A program made the position numbers and the translations under genes. The notes beneath the pieces were generated by a model that saw only the letters and a program-made list of their open reading frames with translations, was not told the DNA's origin and did not search any database. DNA of 64,000 bases from Ryuthela nishihirai (lineage: Eukaryota > Arthropoda > Arachnida > Araneae > Heptathelidae), in contig JAWZYU010000011.1 in the NCBI GenBank assembly GCA_038380435.1, forward strand, positions 88,326,501 to 88,390,500, written 5' to 3'. Positions 46,001 to 54,862 of this stretch are shown here, one piece after another; the stretch's first letter is position 1; every line of letters begins with the position of its first letter.

Positions 46001-46681
46001 TTGTAATGAATGTAGGAAATTGTGTAGGCGTTTGCTGATTTATTTTATTGTTCATTTTTTTCAATACGTTCGGAAAAGAAGTAGCAATCGATATAATTAG
46101 TGCATAATATTTGTGATATTTCTAATGCACAAATATCTGGTACCTCTAACAATATAATAGAATGAAATTGAACTGCTATGCCAATATAAAGTCACATTGG
46201 AAGAATATAACTTCTTAAAATGCTTTTCATTCTCATTTTTAAGTAAAGATCAATCAAATCTACATGAAACTAAATTTTGAAAAATATTGATTTTGTATTT
46301 AAAGAGTTGTGATAGACAAAATATTTAGTAGTTGAGATATTCTGAAAAGTTAACTGAAGCGATTTCAAAATGAAAACAATGAATATTTTTTTTGACTTTA
46401 TTATTTTACACAAACCTGTTTGTATCAATATGAGTAATTTTCGTTTTCACAAAGAGTTCATGCATTTGTCTTCCTTTGCAATCACAGCGATCGTTATTTT
46501 TATTTGAAGTCAATCTCTTCGCTGTTGTATTTCTGCTAATACTGCCTTTAGGGGAAACATTGTCTTGAGCGGAATGGGATCATCCCATCATCATTCATTC
46601 TTTTGTTAAAACGTTTCAGCTTCGTGACACTTTGAAATGCGGAATCGATATTCTTACAAATCAAGGTTTAAATAAATGAGA

Positions 46682-46795
46682 GCCTTCTCGGTGGCGCAGT
46701 GCTATCGCGTTGACACTGAAAATGCCGTAGTCCGGCGATTTCAGTCCCTGGGTGACATGTTCGTCTATGTGTCCTATATGTTGTGATTGTCGCTC
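46682..46795 (+). mobile_element. tRNA-like SINE (family C), copy 1
   Basis: GGTGGCGCAGTGCTATCGCG is a good A-box-like segment, with a weak B box (GATTTCAGTCCC). The downstream GTCCTATATGTTGTGATTG is shared, inverted, with 47510-47620. It resembles the heads of Pol III SINEs, with about 115 bp of similarity. Confidence 0.55.
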
Positions 46796-47509
46796 ACTAA
46801 ACAGTTGTTTAATTTTCCTTATGTCACAAAATTGATGTTTTCACCCATTTGCATACATTTGCAATCCACCGTTTTAGCTGCACCCTACTGTAGTACGTAT
46901 TGTTGCAATACATTGTTGTGTTCAGTGGTAAATCGTTGTGTTCTTCAAAGAGAGACACTTACATTTAGAAGTACCAGTGAAGTGGTTAAACCCGTCAAAC
47001 GTTTGGGTCAAAACATGTGTCATATTCACAACTTTTCCCATCGATAATTTGCCACCTCATTCAGAGGTTTCCACCGTTAAGGTACAGTTCAAATCAAAAG
47101 GTACAGTTCAAATCAAAACTTGACGATAACACTACTCTGTTCTCAAAGAAAACGACGGTAGCGGCCCCACAAATTTCGGACACTTTCAAAGGCATCGCTC
47201 GCGACACACGGTCTCTAGAGACCCGATCTGTTATCCCAACGGGGCTGAAAATAAGTAGGACTACCACACTAAATTTGGGACCGATCGCTCAAACGCCAGA
47301 GGAACCAGAGGGAAACAGACAAATTCTGCCATTAATGACATAACACTCGGGACGTGCAAAAAACGTGTGTCCGCCCGTTCATTCCAGAATTACGGCTATT
47401 GTGTAGTAAGAAGATAGAAACTACATTTCGGTATGTAATCATAATAGCTTTATGTCCCATTGTAAGACCACATATTTTATTAATATGTTGATAATGAACA
47501 CTTGTATTT
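46796..47509. other. Interval between two inverted SINE-like ends
   Basis: 47150-47340 is GC-richer with an open frame of 108 codons (47017-47343) lacking recognisable domains. A 20-base block GGTACAGTTCAAATCAAA is tandemly duplicated near 47081-47117. It may be the interior of one larger element bounded by the inverted tRNA-like ends, or unrelated spacer. Confidence 0.3.
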
Positions 47510-47622
47510 TTTACTGAGGGTCAATCACAACAAATAGGACAGAACAACCATGACATATTCAGGTCTCGAACTCGCCGCCCCGACAATGGGTGTGTCAACG
47601 CGATGTCACTGTGGAGGCTGCT
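47510..47622 (-). mobile_element. tRNA-like SINE (family C), copy 2, inverted
   Basis: The minus strand has GTGACATCGCGTTGACAC, a B box GCGAGTTCGAGACC, and GTCCTATTTGTTGTGATTG, in the same order as 46682-46795. Similarity ends shortly after GATTG in both. Confidence 0.55.
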
Positions 47623-48385
47623 GATTTTCCAAACTGAGTGTCTGTTTATATGGAGCTGTATCTAATAAATTGGTCCTAAATGTGTATATAACGAAGTTTG
47701 AAATTTTTTGCGAGGGGTTTTATATATATATTAAAGGGCAGTGATATTTGAGATACATATTAAGTATGCAGTTCCTTTGACGAAAGCGACAGAAAATGAA
47801 AATATCTATTTGCCTTTGAATTACCAACGCGTATTGCATTATGTTTTCTTATAAAAAGAAATAATGGACCAGTTGCTTATGGAAAGTCAAACCTTCAGAA
47901 GTGGTATCTGAAATACATGTTTTAAAAAAAGTAAATATAGATTTATATGTAAGGTATCTTTCTCTTTATAGATAGCAGCCTGTTTGAATATGTAAATGAA
48001 ATGCCACATCATATGAAAAACAAGTAAATTAATGCAAATGAGCAGAAAAGGAAATTTGAATATTTGATCTTAGTTTTGGAAAATTGTACATGAATATGTG
48101 ATTGGCTAATGTAAATGTTTATGCGACAACTTTGTTACATATTTAGACTGATTGATATAAATGAAATCTTTATAAATATGTATCACCACAGTTCTAATTA
48201 AAAGAAACATTTAGGGATATATTTTACTATACATTGGAGTTTCTTATATCAGTTCAAATTGTGTGTTTCAACTCATAATTCACTGTAAGAAATAAAACGT
48301 TTAGCGTCTATTTGGTATATATATATTACAGTTATTACATTAAATGAATTTGATTTAATGGATAATATCCTTTTTTCTGAAACAG
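47623..48385. other. AT-rich spacer, ending in a splice acceptor
   Basis: No coding signal is seen. The last bases, CCTTTTTTCTGAAACAG (48369-48385), form a typical acceptor for the zinc-finger relic that follows. Confidence 0.4.
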
Positions 48386-48815
48386 GTGAACGTGTATATG
48401 ACTGTGACATCTGCCAGTGCAGGATTACGTCATTACAATTCTTCACTAAACACAAGAAGAGTCATCGAGGGGAGGAAACGGCAGGAGATAACCTTGTTCA
48501 TCATGTTCTTACTCTACCGATTGGTTAACCAACATCAAGTGTCATATGCTCACTCACTCTGGAGATCGTCCTCACAAGTGTTACTACTGTGAAAAGAGTT
48601 TCAAACTGAAGAATCATCTCGAAGCTCATCTTCGTATCCACACGGATGAGCAACCATTTCCTTGCAATCTTTTTAGCAAGTCTTTCAGACAGCAATTCAG
48701 CTTATCTATTCACAGAGTAACCGACTTGCTACAAAAACCATTTATGTGTAAACTTTGTGATAAGTTATTTCTTCAGAAAAGTGATTTACATCGCCATGAA
48801 AAGAAACATTTATAA
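48386..48815 (+). pseudogene. Decayed paralogue of the zinc-finger exon, plus strand
   Basis: Directly after the acceptor the frame reads ERVYDCDICQCRITS and HKKSH (finger 1). A one-base insertion near 48475 shifts frame and a TAA follows the GRR of the linker. In the second frame, fingers 2 (CSSCSYST..HMLTH), 3 (CYYCEKSF..HLRIH) and 5 (CKLCDKLF..HEKKH) keep their ligands. Finger 4 reads CNLFSKSF..HRVTD and has lost Cys and His. The TAA matches the end of the intact exon. It is inverted and 18 kb from the intact copy. Confidence 0.85.
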
Positions 48816-49354
48816 ATCTGTTTTCATTTTCTAATTGTTATCCAATTTTTTTCGCAACATCATTTATTCTGTTACGATTTTCTTTGCTATACGTCGTAAA
48901 AGATTTGAGTGTGGCACAAAAATACGAAGTGTATATGGTATTTTAACATATATTTTTTTTCTGAAGTTCTGTGTCGAAACGTTTCGACTTTTCTCAGGTC
49001 TTCTCTTTTTGAGCGATTAATTAAATGAAGTGGCCTGAATCGCTTTATTGTTAAGAATTTGTTTCGTTTGACTTACATATTCAACAATATGACATTGTTG
49101 AAAGAAATTCATGTTACAAACCTGGAAAAAACAATTTCCCATTTATATTATAGTTTTAAAAGAAACTAAAACTTACTATATTTTACAGAGAGTGTATTTT
49201 CAGATTTACGGTGTTTGCCCTTCTATATTTTGGGTACATGTTCTGCAGATTTAGTACCGAAAATTCTCGGACACAACCATATTATTTGATTTTGAAAATG
49301 AACTCTTTAGGAATTAATATTACTGAAGATTTTTTGGAAGATCTCACTGAAATC
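48816..49354. other. AT-rich spacer
   Basis: No gene, RNA or transposon signal is recognisable. Confidence 0.4.
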
Positions 49355-49772
49355 AGGGGTGCGGGTGGCTCAGTCGGTAGCACGCCAGGCTCGTAACCTA
49401 CAGTTCCCAGGTTCGAGTCCCAGCTGGGTCATCGTTGAGATTTATCTCGACAAAACTCCACACCCTACGGTGTCCCCTACTGCCCACGGTCAGTAAGGGA
49501 CACCGAGGGCTTGAAAAGACCGCCATCCGTTGGATAGGACGTTAATCCATGGCCCCGTGTGCAGGAGAGCTATACCTTGTGCACATTAAAGAATAAGCTG
49601 GATGGCCTTGACTGGAGGCTGCCATCCATCTCCCAACAGCTGTTCCAGTGGGTCCCCTCCCCCAACCTTCTCTGAACCTTCGGGGTCATGTGCGACCTGG
49701 TCATTTAGCCCATGGTGTGCAAAAAAGTGCCGCTCAGAGGTAACACGACCCAACCCAGTTAAAAGGTTATTT
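49355..49772 (+). mobile_element. SINE family A, well-preserved copy
   Basis: The head GGGTGGCTCAGTCGGTAGCA (A box) and GGTTCGAGTCCC (B box) are intact. The body has GTCAGTAAGGGACACCGAGG, TTGGATAGGACGTTAATCC, CCCAACAGCTGTTCCAGTGG and CCCCCAACCTTCTCTGA. The tail is AAAGTGCCGCTCAGAGGTAA, then CCCAACCCAGTT. Length is about 418 bp. Of the copies here this is the best candidate for Pol III transcription. It lies about 400 bp from the 3' end of the LINE. Confidence 0.88.
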
Positions 49773-50133
49773 ATAAAGTTTAACACCGTTTGGCAATTTA
49801 AAGCATGTTGCCAACATCTTCTTCCCGTTGTACAAAACAATTGATTTTATATTGGACAGAATATAAATTCATTGTATTATTAAAAACATCTTTATTTTTA
49901 CGTCAGAAAATGTAAAATGTTTCTATTTTTTAAATTTAATAACTAAGTTGAATTTGTATTATAATGACTAATATTTATGACAATCTTTGCTATCTTAATA
50001 TTCCGTAAATCTCTATCTGTCTTAGAATAATTCTCTTAATAATAGCTAAATTCATTATACCTATTTTGCATATAGCAATGCAAGAAAAATGCATTTTCAA
50101 TAATGGGTTATAACCAAGCCTCGATGTCGAGCA

Positions 50134-50179
50134 TTACATTGCATTGTAATATTTTTCCAAATCGTTTTCATCATCATCA

Positions 50180-50233
<54 letters not shown>

Positions 50234-52215
50234 TCAAGCAGCCATGGGCTACGGAGGTCCAACCAGATCGTGCAATTTAGTCTCCAAGCAAGTCTATCCT
50301 GAGCTACATCTACTGCATCTGGACACTGCACACCATTTCTAACAAGGTCCTGTTTGACATTGTCTGCCCACCGCATCCTAGGTCTCCCCTTCTTTCGGAG
50401 GCCTTTAGGCACACTGTTCATAACCCTGTTCACCAATGTATAATTATTCATACGGGCAACATGGCCAAACCAACGGAGTCTCTCTCTGAACAATATGCTG
50501 CTTAAAGGAGGTTGCAAACTCCTTTGCCTAACCTCATCATTAGTTACAAAGTTGAACCACCTAATGCCCAAGATACTGCGTAAGCATCTGGAATCAAAAG
50601 CATCTAGTTTCCTGTTATCTTGTTTACAAAGTGTCCACGTTTCACTACCATAACTAACCCTAGAAAGAACCAAACTATTATACAGTCTAATTTTAGTCTT
50701 TAGGTGTATACGCCTATTTCTCCACACTCTCCCTAGATTCTTAAAAGTCCCGGCAGCAATCCCTATTCGTCTGTTAATCTCATGCCGCACATCACCATTA
50801 TCTGTTACATAGCTCCCAAGATAATTAAACTGTGACACCTGCTCAATGGTGCAACCATTCAGATTAACTGAACCACAGCCCGCCTGACCAATTTTCATCA
50901 CTTTAGTTTTCTCTCTGTTTATAACCAAACCTACTCTATTACCAGTTTCATCAACAGCTCGAATAAAAGAGTTCATCTCATCAACATCATTTGCCAAAAG
51001 GGCTAAATCATCAGCATAATCTAAATCAGAAATATTCGTATCTCCAGCCCATTTAAGGCCAAAATCTTTCCCTTGAAGTGAATTTCGCATAACATAATCA
51101 ATAACCAAGCTACAGAGAAAAGGAGACAAAATGCACCCTTGTCGAACACCAGAAGTAATGCTAAACCAATTGCTACAAGTCTTACCAACTCTCACACACG
51201 ACTCAGTGTTATTACAGAGAGCTTTCATTATGTTAACTAACTTGTCTGGTATACCATATGATTTCACAATCAACCACAAATTATGACGATCAAGAGAGTC
51301 GAAATCCTTTTTGAAATCAACAAAGCTAGCAACCAAAGGTTTCTGAAACTCTAAACATTTCTCAAGAATCTGCCAAAGTGAAAATATCTGATCCACACAT
51401 CCCCTACCACTTCTGAATCCACATTGCTCATCACATAATTGACTGTCAACCAGATTCTTAATTCTATTAAGCACAATCATGGAAAGAACTTCACCTGGAA
51501 CAGAGAGTAGGCTGATACCCCTATAATTATCACAAGAACTGCGATCACCTTTTTTGAAAATAGGGATAACAATAGCTCTGGTAAAATCCTTAGGAACCAT
51601 GCCTTTATCATAAAAGATATTGAGAATTTCAGTCATCCAAGTGGTAACCGAAATATTCCCAGCTCTAAGCATTTCTGTAGTAATTTCATCTACCCCTGGG
51701 GATTTATGAAGTTTAAGTTCAGAAACAGCCAAAATAACTTCAGATTGTGTTATAGGGCCAACATTAAAGCCAGCAATGCATCTATCATCATTGCAAACAA
51801 TGGGAATAGAACTAACCGCATTGTTTAGAATATCACTGAAATGCTCAGCCCACCTAGCCATGACAGAATCCTCACCTTCTATAACCTTACTTTGTTTATC
51901 CTTCAATTCCAGTATACCTGACTGTTTTCTACCACACAAAACATTAACTATCTGGTACAGCTCTCTGCTGTTGTGCTGTCTAACTGCTTCCTCGGCTATG
52001 TCAGCCAAACCATCAAGCCAAAGATTCTTATCAGCAGCTAACTGATCTTTTACACGTTTATTAAGTTCTCTGTAATGCTTTCTATTAGGACTAGTAGGGT
52101 ATTGATTAAGGACATTCCTGCAGTTATTTCTTTTCGAAATAAGCTCAAGTGCGTTATCACTCAGAAAATTCTGTCTCTTCTGCTCCTTTTTTCCTAAAAG
52201 AGTACTGTTAAAGTA
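50134..52215 (-). CDS. Reverse transcriptase ORF of RTE-like LINE, 5' truncated
   Basis: An uninterrupted frame of about 693 codons runs from 52215 (preceded by TAG at 52218-52216) to 50134. No Met start is certain, because the element is truncated. An N-terminal linker comes first. The RT palm and fingers follow: FKKGDRSSCDNYRGISLLS, GFRSGRGCVDQIF, SFVDFKKDFDSLDRHNLW, GVRQGCILSPFLCSLVIDY, and the catalytic YADD in SDLDYADDLALLAN. A thumb and C-terminal region with WFGHVARM and KKGRPRMRWADNV completes it. The apurinic endonuclease that normally precedes RT is missing, so the copy cannot move alone. The frame has no stop before the tail microsatellite and therefore ends in about 22 Asp codons and a few flanking-DNA codons. 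The lack of any stop over 2 kb suggests a recent insertion. Confidence 0.92.
50168..50236. repeat. (TCA)n(CGT)n microsatellite
   Basis: TCATCATCATCATCGTCGTC and further GTC units cover about 69 bp. This is the LINE tail, and length variation between individuals is expected. Confidence 0.95.
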
Positions 52216-52217
52216 CT
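50168..52217 (-). mobile_element. RTE-like LINE insertion with trinucleotide tail
   Basis: The element runs from the 5' truncation near 52217 to a (GAC)n(GAT)n tail on the minus strand (50168-50236). Related fragments with the same 3' end lie at 6.1, 27.9 and 40.3 kb. A short microsatellite in place of poly(A) and a minimal 3' UTR are features of RTE-type LINEs. The same reverse transcriptase may mobilise the window's SINEs, but the SINE tails here do not share the trinucleotide end, so that link is not shown. Confidence 0.88.
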
Positions 52218-52529
52218 AGTCTGTACTAATTCAGATCGTTATGTCAATTATTTATGACTGTTATGGTTAAATTATTTACTTAAAATAAAATTAATAAAAC
52301 GTTTTGCTTTACTCGCATCCAACCATTCAACGTTACTCTTAACATGGATACAGATTTCAGTAAACATGGAAATGTTGACTACTTAATTATTTTCTCAGAC
52401 TGGAAGTAATATATTATGATCTCTTAATCATGGGTGCTTCCCAATTATTAAAATATTCCACCATACAGGAAAGATTAAAATGATATATGATATTCCATAT
52501 AGAATAAAATTCTGCAGCTTTTTTTTAAA
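52218..52529. other. Short AT-rich spacer
   Basis: Nothing is recognisable between the LINE 5' truncation point and the next SINE. Confidence 0.5.
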
Positions 52530-52901
52530 TGGTGCAGGGGTCGCTCAGTCTGTAGCAAGCTAAGTTCGTAATCTGCAGTTGCCAGGTTCGAATCCCAGCT
52601 GGGCCAGCATTGAGATATATCTGTGCAAAACTAACCGCCCTGCCCATCGTCAGTAGGGGACACCGATGGACTCGGAAAGGTCGACGTCCGTCGTATGGGA
52701 CGTTAGGCCGCGACACCGTGTGCGAGAGAACCATACCCTGTGCACGTTAAATAACACGCTTGATATTTTAAATGGGAGGGTACAATCGAAAACCAAACAG
52801 TTGTCCAGTGGGTTCCTTTTCTTGCCCTTGTTGTCCTTGTGACCTGGCCATATAGTCCATTGTGCACAAAAAGAGCCACTCAAAGGTGAAACACCCAACA
52901 A
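52530..52901 (+). mobile_element. SINE family A copy
   Basis: A box variant GGTCGCTCAGTCTGTAGCAA and B box GGTTCGAATCCC. The body has TCAGTAGGGGACACCGATGG, TATGGGACGTTAGGCCG and GTGCACGTTAAATAACACGC. The central GACGGGAGGC..CTGTTCCAGTGG segment is altered. The tail is AGAGCCACTCAAAGGTGAAA. Confidence 0.85.
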
Positions 52902-53152
52902 CTCCTACATATGTCATAAGTCTGACAACATTACTCCCGTCAAACACCGAGACTCCGATTGCTAACAATGTTGTGCATTGTTTAAAGATGACAACAAAAG
53001 ACAGCCTGGTGATTTCCACATTTTTAACTATGGTTGCATCAATCCAGAGAGTGTCAAAATTAACACCTTTTTGTAGTCGGCTATATATTTTGACTTTCCT
53101 ATTCCTTGGTCATGTGTTTGTAAGTGGTTGTGATTTAAGACAGCTGAATTCG

Positions 53153-53277
53153 CATAACAGTGATGCAAATGTAAGAAAGGTACAAAGTCACATGTCACGT
53201 GACCTTGTACTTTGCTTAAATTTGCATCACAGTTATGGGAAAAAACGCAGAGTTTCTAATTTTTTGGCCAGCCAGTG
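53153..53277. mobile_element. Hairpin plus Tc1-like terminus, probable MITE remnant
   Basis: CATAACAGTGATGCAAAT (53153) and ATTTGCATCACAGTTATG pair around a centre near 53197 with arms of about 43 bp, including AGTCACATGTCACGTGACCT. To the right, CGCAGAGTTTCTAATTTTTTGGCCAGCCAGTG reads inverted as CACTGGCTGGCCAAAAAATT, a terminus typical of Tc1/mariner elements. The matching left terminus is not found, so the element is half lost. Confidence 0.55.
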
Positions 53278-54384
53278 CATATGTCTTATTACAATCACTT
53301 TAATTACGGTCCCTCAGTACTAACAAGTAATAATATTATGTGAGTTTCTTCCGCGTTATACGTCAGTAGTTAATTTTTAGGCAAGTTTTAATTAAATAAA
53401 TAATAAATAACCCGCTGGAAGATCTTAATGACTTCTTGAACCATAAACGTTACTAGGCTTTTAAGTAAATATATGAGGAAAAAATTATATATATATTTGT
53501 TATTAGTATGAATTTATCAAATCATCATTATCAAGAAAATCTGAAGAGAAACTACCACTACGAATAAGATACCACAAATTAAAATAATGGTTTCCGTTTA
53601 ATCCTATATCGTAATCTTTTTAACATTGGAAAACTCTAGGTCCGTGGTTTCCAGTGGAAGCCATAGAACAACTAAAAAAATATAACTATCGCTCTTTTTA
53701 TACCCTTCGTCGAAACAGCGGCTTCAAATAAATAATATACAAAATCTCGCTCAGTTCTACCAATTTTTACCGAATCTTTTTAAATGATTAAGCAAATGAA
53801 TTTGCCAATTCTGGGCACTCGTTAGAAACATATATTTTTGTTTTTTAATCAAGATATTTAGTTCCTTAAAAATATATATATATTTTTTCTTATTTATTAT
53901 TTATTAGAAATAAGAAAAAAAATATATTTTTTTCTTATTTATTACTTATTAGAACTGTATTTTTGATTTTAGGTAGAGAATTTTTCTGGCAGCTGTCTAA
54001 GAATGTAGTAACAAAACTACGTTTGGATTGGACGGTCTTGCCTCATTCGTTTTTGTTTTGACACAGTTTGTATCCGGGGAAATACAGTACTTAATTTTGG
54101 GCGATGATCAGTTTTGCTTGGCATGCTTTTAAAACGCATCTTCGAGCACGTAAAAGAACTTAATATTTAAAAGGTGGCATTATGGTCCTAACAAACAGGG
54201 TCCTAACAACCCTATGAGCAACAATATTTATTTACAGCATGAATAAATATTTTGTTTTCATAGTGACTGCCACAGATTTAATCTTGAGATTTTTTACTAC
54301 CAGCACGACTATATTACATGCAAATAACAGTATATTCTACACAAATATGAACAATTGTGCTAACCTTTGAGTGGCACTATTTCC
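53278..54384. other. AT-rich spacer
   Basis: A low-complexity inverted repeat (TTTTTTCTTATTTATTA and relatives) lies at 53880-53950. No gene is seen. Confidence 0.4.
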
Positions 54385-54455
54385 CCTCAACGGTTTACGT
54401 TGCGAGGTCATAAGGTCTCAGAGAAGGTTGCAGAAGGGGAGTCACTAAAAAAATA
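54385..54455 (-). mobile_element. SINE family A tail fragment
   Basis: Blocks match the tail read on the minus strand: CCCCTTCTGCAACCTTCTCT, then GAGACCTTATGACCTCG. A diverged GAGTGGCACT lies just upstream at about 54370. The body and head are absent. Confidence 0.5.
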
Positions 54456-54854
54456 CTGTAAATGTCTATACTACATTTTTCATTATCATTTTAGATGAAA
54501 TGAATTAGTTGGTTTCAGATAAATTGTTTTGGATTTCTCCTTCACATCATTTCATTATTTCAGTGTGTTTCTCAAATTCGCATTTACCCAGATGAATAAA
54601 AATATATTCTTTACTTCCATTTAAGCTAAAAAAAATAGCTGGTTTGTGATTATGCCTAATTCAGAATGTATTCTTTTACTCTAAAAATATCAATTAAACG
54701 AATTGTAATAATTTTGATTTAAATCAGTTTTATTATTCCTTGAATAACTGAATGAGGAGATTTATAATGCTTCTGCTTGTGCCGAATCTAATACATGAAA
54801 CGTAGACAAAGAAGTAGTATTGAAGAAATTATAGAATGTTAAGGGCAGCAGACA
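54456..54854. other. AT-rich spacer
   Basis: No recognisable signal. Confidence 0.45.
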
Positions 54855-54862
54855 CTGTGCAT

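Noticed and set aside
47017..47343. 108-codon plus frame between inverted tRNA-like ends
   Set aside because: No domain is recognised; it may belong to the interior of an element but cannot be supported as a gene.
50103..50342. Plus-strand open frame with a long poly-Arg run
   Set aside because: It is the (CGT)n tail of the LINE read on the opposite strand; the flanking codons are antisense to the reverse transcriptase.
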